Assembly (NCBI GenBank): GCA_946402475.1
Contig: CAMIWP010000099.1
Coordinates: 1-5,408 of the forward strand
Reading direction: 5' to 3'
Length of the DNA: 5,408 bases
From: an uncultured Selenomonadaceae bacterium
Lineage (GTDB): Bacteria; Bacillota_C; Negativicutes; Selenomonadales; Selenomonadaceae
Position numbers and translations under genes: made by a program
The notes under the pieces: generated by a model
The model's database searches: none
What the model saw: the letters and a program-made list of their open reading frames with translations, nothing else
What the model was told of the DNA's origin: nothing
Shown: positions 1 to 5,408 of the stretch, one piece after another
Numbering within the stretch: position 1 is the stretch's first letter
How the letters are laid out: each line of letters begins with the position of its first letter

Positions 1-1187
1 GCTCGCACCACAACCTCTTCCCCCAAGACCCTCACGCGCTTGATGCCGTCTATCAAGCGACGGCCCATGCTCCCCTCCGCCTGATAGCCCACGAAGAGGA
101 TCGTGGACTCCGGCCTCCAAAGATTATGCTTGAGATGGTGGAGGATGCGGCCCGCATCCGCCATGCCGCTTGCCGAGAGGATAATGGCCGAACTGTCTTC
201 GCTGTTGAGCGCCCTGGACTCCGCCGCCGTTTCACAGACATGAAACTGTGGAAACTGCGGGACTGAACCCTCATTGCTGAGGATCTTCATGGTTGTCTCG
301 TCGAACACGTGCATGTTCTGGAGGAACACCCTGGTTGCCGCAATGGCCAAAGGGCTGTCCAGAATGATGGGAATATCGCCGTCGAGGCGTCCTTCCTTCC
401 ACAGCTTGTAGAAATAGTACAGCAAAGTTTGGGTGCGCCCCACGGCAAAGGCGGGAATAACCAGATTGCCGCCCCGATCCATGGTGTCGTTTATGACCTC
501 TAGAAGAGCCGACTCCTTGTCGTAAAGCTTGTGCAGGCGATCCCCGTAAGTGGATTCGATCACCAGAAAATCTGCCCCGTAAAGGATGGCCGGATCCCGC
601 AAGATAGGTTGATCCGGCTGTCCCAGATCACCGGAAAAAACCATGCGGGATGTCTTCCCGTTTTCCGACACATCCATCTCCAGAATGGCGGAGCCGATGA
701 TGTGCCCGGCATCCCGGAAAATCGCCCTGACGTTGTCAAGGAGATCGACGGGTTCATCATAGGAGACGGAAACGAAATGCCGAAGAGCCTCCTGTACATC
801 ATCAATGGAATACAGAGCCTCAATGGGAGCATCTCCCCGACGCTGGCCCTTGCGATTCAGCATCTCCGCATCGGACTGCTGTATGTAGGCGGAATCCGGC
901 AACATGATCTTCGCTAGGTCGCAGGTCACCTTCGTAGCGTAGACCTCTCCCCGGAAGCCCTCCTTGTAAAGTTTTGGGATCAGGCCGCAGTGATCCACAT
1001 GGGCATGGGTCAGGATCACACAGTCCAACTCGGCAGGAGAAAAGGGAAACTCCTCGTAATTCAATTCGCGTATGCGCTTTGCTCCTTGGAACATACCGCA
1101 ATCCACCAGCAGTTTTCGCTCCTCGGTCTCAATGAGATAGCATGAGCCGGTGACCATGTGTGCAGCCCCGAGAAAATTCATCCTCAT
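1..1187 (-). CDS. Beta-CASP metallo-beta-lactamase-fold ribonuclease (3' end outside window)
   Basis: The N-terminal 395 residues of a zinc-dependent beta-CASP RNase (COG1236, YSH1/TTHA0252-like), expected to process or degrade RNA in the cytoplasm. Visible MBL motifs are T60-HAHVDH (61-66, zinc ligands), GHIIGS with H162, and SGDLG with D187. The beta-CASP insertion begins near the ESTYG motif (E211) and continues to SGMADAGR (340-347), followed by H350-H351. The C-terminal RMMBL part, with the last conserved histidine, lies beyond the left edge. The opening GAAHMVTGSCYLIE is typical of the family. I chose ATG 1187 because GGGGG at 1196-1200 sits 8 nt upstream; ATG 1202 and ATG 1181 are in frame but less well placed. 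It lies downstream of the murB terminator and has its own promoter. There is no KH or other RNA-binding domain in the part seen, and the substrate is unknown. The family call is secure. Confidence 0.93.
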   Translation of the reverse strand, partial: MRMNFLGAAHMVTGSCYLIETEERKLLVDCGMFQGAKRIRELNYEEFPFSPAELDCVILTHAHVDHCGLIPKLYKEGFRGEVYATKVTCDLAKIMLPDSAYIQQSDAEMLNRKGQRRGDAPIEALYSIDDVQEALRHFVSVSYDEPVDLLDNVRAIFRDAGHIIGSAILEMDVSENGKTSRMVFSGDLGQPDQPILRDPAILYGADFLVIESTYGDRLHKLYDKESALLEVINDTMDRGGNLVIPAFAVGRTQTLLYYFYKLWKEGRLDGDIPIILDSPLAIAATRVFLQNMHVFDETTMKILSNEGSVPQFPQFHVCETAAESRALNSEDSSAIILSASGMADAGRILHHLKHNLWRPESTILFVGYQAEGSMGRRLIDGIKRVRVLGEEVVVR

Positions 1188-1218
1188 CGTATCTGCCCCC
1201 ATTCTTGGCTTTTCTTCT

Positions 1219-1247
1219 ATCATACCATGATTTTCTGACACTGACAC
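1219..1247 (-). promoter_or_regulatory. Sigma-A-type extended -10 promoter of the beta-CASP RNase gene
   Basis: Read on the minus strand, a -35 box GTGTCA (1247-1242; 4 of 6 consensus bases) is followed by a 17-nt spacer and a -10 box TATGAT (1224-1219) preceded by TGG, the extended -10 element. The predicted transcript starts near 1212, giving a leader of about 25 nt. It lies between the murB terminator and the RNase start codon, where a new promoter would be needed. Confidence 0.7.
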
Positions 1248-1258
1248 ATCTCTTCCAT

Positions 1259-1290
1259 AAAAAAAGCGCGGCCGAAACCGCGCTTTTTTA
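1259..1290 (-). terminator. Intrinsic terminator of the trmL-murB unit, overlapping the murB stop codon
   Basis: The GC stem GCGCGG/CCGCGC (1266-1271 with 1278-1283) encloses a 6-nt loop (1272-1277). It is extended by six A:T pairs (1260-1265 with 1284-1289) and gives a U-rich 3' end on the minus strand. The murB TAA (1290-1288) forms part of the stem. Because both flanks are A/T runs, the structure could also stop transcription in the plus direction, although no plus-strand gene ends here. Confidence 0.92.
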
Positions 1291-2208
1291 TTCCTCGCCG
1301 ATGATGCGTACCTCCGGATAGAGTCTCACACCATGCTTTTCATACACCCGCTTCTGCACCTCTGAGATGAGTCCCATCACATCTTCCGCCGTAGCGTTGC
1401 CTGTGTTGACCACAAAACCTGCGTGCTTTTCCGAAACCTGGGCACCGCCCACCCGCAGTCCCTTCAGTCCCGTCTGGTCGATGAGGGTTCCGGCGAAATA
1501 TCCGGTGGGACGTTTGAAGGTGCTGCCAGCGCTGGGCATTTCCAGAGGTTGCCGTTGCTCTCGTCTTCGGGTGAGATCATCCATTTTCATCCGAATGGTG
1601 AAGCCATCCCCAAGGAAAAGCTTGAGTTCTACCTCACAGATGGCATGGCCATTCACCTGGAAGATGCTGTGGCGATAGCTCATTTCCAACTCTTCCGGCC
1701 CCATCTCGTGTACGCTGCCATCCTCTGCCACGGAGCGGACCCCGATGACCACGTTCTTCATTTCCCCGTCGTAGGCTCCGGCATTCATGAAGACAGCCCC
1801 GCCCAAACTGCCGGGAATCCCAATGGCAAACTCCATCCCCGTGAGTCCGTGATCCGCCGCAAAGACAGCCACATCCTTCAGGGAAGCTCCCGCTCCCGCA
1901 AGAATCCGGTTCCCCTCCTCCAGACGAATGCCGGCAAAGGGGGAATTGAACTTCACGATGGCCCCCCGCACGCCCTTGTCGCGCACCAGCACATTGGAGC
2001 CGTTTCCCAAAATCGTGTGGGGAATCCCATACCGTTCCAGCAACTGGAAAGTCCGGCTCACTTCCTCCATGCTTGCGGGAAAAATCAAATAATCGGCAGG
2101 TCCCCCGATCTTAAAGGTGGTATGATCTCGCATGGGTTCGTTGAGCAGGATGCGTCCCTCTGTCAGTATTTCCTTGATTTCCCTCACAAAATCATCGTTT
2201 ATTTGCAC
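1288..2208 (-). CDS. murB: UDP-N-acetylenolpyruvoylglucosamine reductase MurB
   Basis: A 306-residue FAD enzyme that uses NADPH to reduce UDP-GlcNAc-enolpyruvate to UDP-MurNAc, the second committed step of cytoplasmic peptidoglycan precursor synthesis. The FAD-binding part contains T30-TFKIGGPADY, LGNGSNVL (67-74) and the GIPGSLGG...NAGAYDGEM segment (130-150). Catalytic residues by family are R179 (in SYRHS), S229 (in AGSTF, proton donor) and E299 (in YPEVR), all present. Length and the missing tyrosine-loop insertion fit the type II MurB of Gram-positive bacteria. The start is GTG (2208-2206), with AAGGA about 8 nt upstream inside the end of trmL. Only one base separates it from the trmL stop, so the two genes are co-transcribed and probably translationally coupled. 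The gene ends inside its own terminator. No other mur genes are nearby. Confidence 0.98.
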   Translation of the reverse strand: MQINDDFVREIKEILTEGRILLNEPMRDHTTFKIGGPADYLIFPASMEEVSRTFQLLERYGIPHTILGNGSNVLVRDKGVRGAIVKFNSPFAGIRLEEGNRILAGAGASLKDVAVFAADHGLTGMEFAIGIPGSLGGAVFMNAGAYDGEMKNVVIGVRSVAEDGSVHEMGPEELEMSYRHSIFQVNGHAICEVELKLFLGDGFTIRMKMDDLTRRREQRQPLEMPSAGSTFKRPTGYFAGTLIDQTGLKGLRVGGAQVSEKHAGFVVNTGNATAEDVMGLISEVQKRVYEKHGVRLYPEVRIIGEE

Positions 2209-2209
2209 G

Positions 2210-2728
2210 CTAACAATCCTTTCTCATGGATAGTCTTTTGGATTCCGTTGTAAGCAGGCCGCCACCCCTCGTCGCCAGATTCGGGAACCCTTGCTGCCTC
2301 GATGCCTCATAGGCGACAACAGCTACCGCATTGGACAGATTCAGGGATCTTGCTCCCTCCATCATGGGAATGCGGATACAGGACGCCCAGTGATCCGCGA
2401 GGATCTCCTCCGGTATCCCGGCCGTTTCCTTGCCGAACACCAACACATCCTCGGAACCATAAACGGCCTCCGCATGAGTGCGGGGAGCCTTGGTGGAACA
2501 ATAGTGAAAGGGATGTTCCCCATACCCGGACAGAACATCCCCAAAATTCTCGTGGTAATGTACTTTGACCAAATGCCAATAATCCAATCCCGCCCGCCTC
2601 AAGTGTTTATCATCCGTGGAAAAGCCCAAGGGCTTCACCAAATGAAGCTCGATTCCGGAGGCCGCGCAAAGCCTGGCAATATTTCCCGTATTTCCTGGGA
2701 TCTCCGGCTCGATCAATACGATATGCAA
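2210..2728 (-). CDS. trmL: tRNA (cytidine/uridine-34-2'-O)-methyltransferase TrmL
   Basis: A SPOUT-class (knotted) SAM-dependent enzyme that 2'-O-methylates the wobble base of tRNA-Leu isoacceptors; it acts as a homodimer in the cytoplasm. With the start proposed here it has 172 residues. Motifs are EPEIPGNTGNIARLCAA (7-23), VFGKETAGIP (97-106) and RIPMMEGARSLNLSNAVAVV (119-138), the last two forming the SAM-binding trefoil knot. About 18 residues after YEASRQQ extend past the usual C-terminus. I prefer TTG 2728 as the start because the protein then begins MHIVLIEPEIP like its relatives, and GGGGG (2736-2740) lies 7 nt upstream. GTG 2749 and TTG 2752 are in-frame alternatives without a comparable ribosome binding site. 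It is followed after one base by murB. Confidence 0.95.
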   Translation of the reverse strand: MHIVLIEPEIPGNTGNIARLCAASGIELHLVKPLGFSTDDKHLRRAGLDYWHLVKVHYHENFGDVLSGYGEHPFHYCSTKAPRTHAEAVYGSEDVLVFGKETAGIPEEILADHWASCIRIPMMEGARSLNLSNAVAVVAYEASRQQGFPNLATRGGGLLTTESKRLSMRKDC

Positions 2729-2735
2729 TCTCTCG

Positions 2736-2740
2736 CCCCC
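2736..2740 (-). promoter_or_regulatory. Ribosome binding site that decides the trmL start
   Basis: GGGGGC on the minus strand, 7 nt before TTG 2728. The same GGGGGC element stands 8 nt before the start of the beta-CASP gene, which supports its use as a Shine-Dalgarno sequence in this genome. It lies inside the reading frame if translation began at 2749 or 2752. Confidence 0.5.
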
Positions 2741-2829
2741 ATCTTCCACCAATCATCTGTTCCAGAGCCCAATCATGCTTGCATGCCACACGAGGATGCG
2801 TCCGAAAGATGAACTCGTTTCTTTTCCTT

Positions 2830-2875
2830 AAAAGGGCACCGGAGGCATATCAACATGCATACGGCCAATGTGCCC
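2830..2875 (-). terminator. Possible branched intrinsic terminator after yhcH
   Basis: Starting 8 nt past the yhcH stop codon, GGGCAC (2875-2870) can pair with GTGCCC (2839-2834), directly followed by TTTT (2833-2830). The 30-nt apical part contains a small inner stem GCAT/ATGC with a 6-nt loop. The outer stem is only 6 bp and the U-run is short, so termination may be partial. If it does not stop transcription, yhcH, trmL and murB would be one operon. Confidence 0.4.
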
Positions 2876-2882
2876 GCAGACA

Positions 2883-3356
2883 TCAAAGCAAATCCACGGA
2901 AACCTTCACCACCACTTTGGTGACATGCGCTGTCTCTCCCTCCACAGCACAGCAAGGACGGTGAACATCATCGGGGTAAAGTACCGCAAAACTGCCCGGC
3001 AGGAGCACGATATTGCTTTCCGGCACCAGCCTCTCGTAAAATGTGACATCCGTCCTCTCGTCATAAGGCGACGCAACGGAAAGATCCGGGCTGAAAGGAC
3101 ACCAGCCGAGATATTCCTCCCCTTCCACCACGTATTGGATGTCCAGATACTTCTGATGGGTTTCCGGGCGGCAACTGTCATGCAGGCGCGTTTCATAGCG
3201 CTGCACTTTTGCAAAGATCTTCTCCCCCTCAATGGGATAGGTTCCGTCCTCCATTTTCGTGAAATCATGGGATCGCAGATAAGCCAGTGCCTTTCTGATG
3301 GCTTCCGGATAGGTATTGTAAACGGACTCTGCCGCATCGATCATACCAATGAACAT
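2883..3356 (-). CDS. YhcH/YjgK/YiaL (DUF386) family protein, probable sugar anomerase or binding protein
   Basis: 157 residues, the full length for this cupin-fold family. Characterised relatives include E. coli YhcH (NanQ), which speeds anomer conversion of N-acetylneuraminate; others (TabA, YiaL) sit in toxin-antitoxin or sugar operons. Family hallmarks seen: PETHQKYLDIQ (64-74, with E65 and H67), EGEE (78-81), the YPDDVH segment ending in H132, and the closing KVVVKV (147-152, with K151). E65, H67 and H132 are the expected metal-site residues. ATG 3356 is preceded by GAAGG at about 6 nt and by its own promoter. There is no signal peptide, so it is probably cytoplasmic. It is divergent from mutY and upstream of trmL-murB, separated by about 150 bp. 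The family is clear, but the sugar substrate cannot be read from the sequence. Confidence 0.93.
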   Translation of the reverse strand: MFIGMIDAAESVYNTYPEAIRKALAYLRSHDFTKMEDGTYPIEGEKIFAKVQRYETRLHDSCRPETHQKYLDIQYVVEGEEYLGWCPFSPDLSVASPYDERTDVTFYERLVPESNIVLLPGSFAVLYPDDVHRPCCAVEGETAHVTKVVVKVSVDLL

Positions 3357-3422
3357 AAACGACCTTCTCCCTCACATGTATTCTTTGAATCGCAGGATTA
3401 CTATTTGCAGACATTATTCTTT

Positions 3423-3451
3423 ATTCTATACAAAATCCCCGATATATGCAA
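3423..3451 (-). promoter_or_regulatory. Probable promoter of yhcH
   Basis: On the minus strand, TTGCAT (3451-3446), a 17-nt spacer and TAGAAT (3428-3423; 5 of 6 -10 consensus bases). The predicted transcript begins near 3415, giving a leader of about 60 nt before ATG 3356. The -35 box matches at only its first three bases, so an activator may be needed. I see no clear operator or catabolite (cre) site. Confidence 0.5.
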
Positions 3452-3474
3452 GAAACATTTTCCCGCACACGCCA

Positions 3475-3503
3475 TTGCCTGCCTGTGGGATTTGCGTTAT
3501 GAT
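3475..3503 (+). promoter_or_regulatory. Probable promoter of mutY
   Basis: TTGCCT (3475-3480; 4 of 6), a 17-nt spacer and TATGAT (3498-3503; 5 of 6). The -10 box covers two in-frame ATG codons (3499 and 3502), so a transcript starting near 3510 would exclude them. This supports ATG 3541 as the mutY start. It is back to back with the yhcH promoter, with the -35 boxes 23 nt apart. Confidence 0.6.
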
Positions 3504-3540
3504 GCAATCAAACGAAACCAGTGAAAGGAAGCCTTGCAAC

Positions 3541-4650
3541 ATGACCCAACCCGTCCAACTTCCCCGTGCGGAGATCCTCTCCGCAGTTCCTTCTCCTCTG
3601 CTGAAGTGGTACCACGCCCAAGCCAGAAGTCTGCCCTGGCGCGACGATCCTACTCCCTACCGGGTATGGCTCTCGGAGATCATGCTGCAACAAACCCGGG
3701 TTGCCGCAGTCATGCCCTACTTCGAGCGCTTCCTCGAAGTCCTGCCGGATGTCCGCGCTCTCGCTGCCTGCAGCGAGGAGATTCTCATGAAGCTCTGGCA
3801 GGGACTCGGCTATTACAATCGGGCGCGAAACCTCCAAAAAGCCGCCCGCATCATCGTGGCGGAACACGGGGGACGCATCCCATCCGACTTTGACGATCTC
3901 CTGCTCCTTCCGGGCATCGGGCGCTATACCGCTGCCGCCATCAGTTCCATCGCCTATGGAGGAGAGCATCCTGCCGTAGACGGCAATGTCCTCCGAGTCA
4001 TCACGCGGCTGATCCTCTCCCCCGAAGACATCCTGAAGGACAGAACCAAGCGAGCCGTCGAGGAAGCCCTTCAAGCCGCTTACCCTGCCGGACAGGGCGG
4101 GGACATGAATCAGGCCCTCATGGAACTCGGGGCCATGGTCTGCTTGCCCAACGGAACACCCCACTGTGGTCGCTGCCCCCTGGGACAGCTCTGCCTCGCC
4201 CGTGAGAAGAATTGCGTCATGGACTACCCTCGCCGTCAAAAAAAGAAGCCGCGGCGGACGGAAAAACTCACCGTGCTGTACATGGAAAGGGAAGGTCTCA
4301 TCGCCATAAGGAAACGCCCCGACAGAGGGCTTTTAGCGGGACTTTGGGAGCTTCCGCATCTTCCCGGTCATCGGGGGAAAGAGGAAATTCGCCGCTGGTG
4401 CGCCAAAAGCGGCTATCTACCGAGATCCATTGTTCCCCTTCCTCCCGCCCGACACGTCTTCTCCCATGTGGAATGGGACATGGTGGGCTGGTGTCTTGAA
4501 ATCGACTCATCTATCGGAGAAACCACCGAAACCTACGGAGACAAAGCTCTGTCCTTCCCCGATGATCTTCAATGGCGCTCGCCAAAGGCCATTGCCGAGA
4601 AATACAGCATTCCGTCGGCCTTCCAACGCTATCTTCATCCCAGACAATGA
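3541..4650 (+). CDS. mutY: Adenine DNA glycosylase MutY
   Basis: 369 residues. This base-excision-repair enzyme removes adenine mispaired with 8-oxoguanine, preventing G:C to T:A changes. The N-terminal six-helix barrel carries catalytic E46 (SEIMLQQT). The helix-hairpin-helix LLPGIGRYTAAA (122-133) has Y129, and D147 is in the VDGNV motif. The [4Fe-4S] cluster cysteines are C201, C209, C212 and C218, spaced C-X7-C-X2-C-X5-C. A linker (about 225-240, rich in R/K) leads to the Nudix-like C-terminal domain, which begins around 241, passes GLLAGLWELP (263-272) and holds the 8-oxoG-reading FSH loop (F307-S308-H309). AAAGGA (3524-3529) is 11 nt before ATG 3541, slightly long. The reading frame is open farther upstream, but the promoter lies there. 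The next gene on the same strand starts 153 nt downstream. All key residues are intact. Confidence 0.97.
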   Translation: MTQPVQLPRAEILSAVPSPLLKWYHAQARSLPWRDDPTPYRVWLSEIMLQQTRVAAVMPYFERFLEVLPDVRALAACSEEILMKLWQGLGYYNRARNLQKAARIIVAEHGGRIPSDFDDLLLLPGIGRYTAAAISSIAYGGEHPAVDGNVLRVITRLILSPEDILKDRTKRAVEEALQAAYPAGQGGDMNQALMELGAMVCLPNGTPHCGRCPLGQLCLAREKNCVMDYPRRQKKKPRRTEKLTVLYMEREGLIAIRKRPDRGLLAGLWELPHLPGHRGKEEIRRWCAKSGYLPRSIVPLPPARHVFSHVEWDMVGWCLEIDSSIGETTETYGDKALSFPDDLQWRSPKAIAEKYSIPSAFQRYLHPRQ

Positions 4651-4803
4651 CCGCGAAAAATTGGGGAAGGATTTTGAGAAAATACGAAGAACCTCATGGG
4701 CAGAAGAAATGAAATCTATGTGATATTCTGCCTCGTCGTGGTTTTCTTTATTGACCTCGACCTCATTGTTCGTTTCATAGAGGCAAGCAAGGAGGTGAGA
4801 TTC
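4651..4803 (+). other. mutY-DUF871 intergenic region with an in-frame hydrophobic upstream reading frame
   Basis: This 153-bp gap is more AT-rich than its flanks. It shows no convincing terminator after mutY; the only perfect inverted repeat noticed is a 5-bp A/T one at 4671-4683. From ATG 4696 an open frame runs without a stop into the downstream gene and would add 36 residues containing a very hydrophobic run (YVIFCLVVVFF). That ATG has only a poor ribosome binding site. TTGACC (4751-4756) resembles a -35 box, but no matching -10 follows. The downstream gene may therefore be transcribed from the mutY promoter or from a weak local one. Confidence 0.4.
4789..4798 (+). promoter_or_regulatory. 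Very strong ribosome binding site of the DUF871 gene
   Basis: AAGGAGGTGA, a ten-base match to the 16S anti-Shine-Dalgarno sequence. The GGAGG core ends 8 nt before ATG 4804. It fixes the start of the DUF871 protein and argues against the longer in-frame start at 4696. Confidence 0.85.
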
Positions 4804-5408
4804 ATGGAAAAAGGCATCACGATCTACCCCGGCTTGGACAACAGTCCGGAGGAAAATCTTCAGCTCATGGAAAATGCAGCGAACTGCGGAATCCGCCGCG
4901 TCTTCTTCTCCCTGATGCTCCCCTATGCGGATCTGCAAAGGGCAAAGAAGGAACTGGGCGGGCTGCTTTCCTATGCAAAAAAACTGCGCATGCATGTCGT
5001 CGCTGCTCTGACCCCTGACGTCATGCACACCCTCCACATCACCCATCTGCGCTTGGAGGCCTTCCGCCTCATGGGCATCCAGACCCTCTTTCTCAAGAAC
5101 TTTCTACCCCAGGATCTCGCGGAACTGAGCCGGAATCCCTACGGCATCCACATCCAGTTCAGCGCTTCCCGCATGGCAACAGAAGACATTCACCGTCTCC
5201 TGCAGGAATGCCCCAATCTGCGGCAGTTGGAAGCCCTGCACAGCGGTTATGACAGGGAGGGAACCGGCATGTCCGAGGAGAACCTCATCCGCCGCACCGT
5301 CATGCTCCACCGCTCGGGCATCCGAGTCAGCGCCTTCATTCCCGGTGCCCGCCGACGTTCCCCCTTCCATGCGGGTATCCCTTCCATGGAAATGCACCGT
5401 CATATGGC
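4804..5408 (+). CDS. DUF871 / MupG-like TIM-barrel protein (3' end outside window)
   Basis: The first 201 residues of a protein whose family members are about 360 residues long. The characterised member, S. aureus MupG, is a cytoplasmic 6-phospho-muramidase that splits imported MurNAc-6P-GlcNAc during cell-wall recycling. Family features seen are the opening GITIYPG (4-10), the strand IRRVFFSL (30-37), the NPYGI motif (111-115), the SAFI strand (176-179) and the conserved order ending G-[IL]-x-[ST]-[LM]-E-x-HR (191-199). Divergent points: where family members, as I recall them, carry RLD near the end of a central strand, this one has FLKN (96-99), with lysine for aspartate. The usual CHNFYP segment is replaced by ALHSGYD (144-150). 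The barrel family is likely, but the substrate and even catalytic activity are open. ATG 4804 is fixed by a near-perfect ribosome binding site. It lies downstream of mutY on the same strand. Confidence 0.82.
   Translation, partial: MEKGITIYPGLDNSPEENLQLMENAANCGIRRVFFSLMLPYADLQRAKKELGGLLSYAKKLRMHVVAALTPDVMHTLHITHLRLEAFRLMGIQTLFLKNFLPQDLAELSRNPYGIHIQFSASRMATEDIHRLLQECPNLRQLEALHSGYDREGTGMSEENLIRRTVMLHRSGIRVSAFIPGARRRSPFHAGIPSMEMHRHM

Noticed and set aside
309..917. Plus-strand open frames of 64 and 128 codons near the left edge
   Set aside because: The minus strand here encodes the continuous beta-CASP RNase with all its motifs; these are shadows.
1423..2253. A 276-codon open frame on the plus strand opposite murB
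   Set aside because: It lies entirely antisense to an unmistakable murB and its translation shows no recognisable domain. It is a by-product of codon bias in the real gene.
3349..3540. N-terminal extension of MutY from an upstream in-frame ATG (3349, 3499 or 3502)
   Set aside because: The 3349 start would overlap yhcH and its control region. 3499 and 3502 fall within the likely -10 box, and the added residues are not MutY-like.
3508..4239. A 243-codon open frame on the minus strand opposite mutY
   Set aside because: It is antisense to the catalytic domain of mutY with all MutY motifs intact, and it has no family-like features and no convincing ribosome binding site.
4751..4779. A promoter for the DUF871 gene based on TTGACC
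   Set aside because: No acceptable -10 sequence occurs 16-19 nt downstream; the box may be chance, helped by the tandem GACCTC repeat at 4753-4764.
4507..5046. A 179-codon minus-strand open frame spanning the mutY end and the DUF871 start
   Set aside because: It covers two real genes and the gap between them on the opposite strand, and its translation has no recognisable domain.
1..5408. CRISPR arrays, tRNA/rRNA genes, riboswitches, T-boxes, insertion sequences or phage genes
   Set aside because: I saw no regularly spaced repeats, cloverleaf or rRNA-like stretches, transposase motifs or long terminal inverted repeats on either strand. The gaps between genes are all under 190 bp.

Overview
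The window reads as an ordinary, gene-dense stretch of bacterial chromosome. It suggests a moderately GC-rich member of the Bacillota: strong AAGGAGGTGA/GGGGG-type ribosome binding sites, sigma-A-like promoters with TATGAT -10 boxes, use of GTG and TTG starts, and the YhcH and DUF871 (MupG-type) families. Negativicutes or a clostridial relative is plausible, but nothing here fixes the genus. There are six protein genes, with no RNA genes, IS elements, CRISPR arrays or phage genes.

Layout. Four genes run leftward on the minus strand. In order of transcription they are a YhcH/YjgK/YiaL-family sugar-binding protein (3356-2883), the tRNA wobble methyltransferase TrmL (start best placed at 2728, end 2210), UDP-N-acetylenolpyruvoylglucosamine reductase MurB (2208-1288), and a beta-CASP metallo-beta-lactamase-fold ribonuclease (from 1187, running off the left edge). 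trmL and murB are separated by one base and are clearly one transcription unit, closed by a strong intrinsic terminator whose stem includes the murB stop codon. The beta-CASP gene then has its own extended -10 promoter. Two genes run rightward: the adenine DNA glycosylase MutY (3541-4650) and a DUF871/MupG-like TIM-barrel protein (from 4804, running off the right edge). yhcH and mutY are divergent and share a 184-bp region with one recognisable promoter for each.

How they fit together. MurB (peptidoglycan precursor synthesis), the DUF871 protein (whose characterised relatives cleave MurNAc-6-phosphate disaccharides) and YhcH (whose characterised relative is a sialic-acid anomerase) touch on amino-sugar or cell-wall metabolism. 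MutY, TrmL and the RNase are DNA-repair and RNA housekeeping functions. The grouping may be chance. The most noteworthy item is the DUF871 protein: it keeps the fold signature but lacks residues that I recall as conserved in the family, so its function should not simply be copied from MupG. I found no convincing new biological system.
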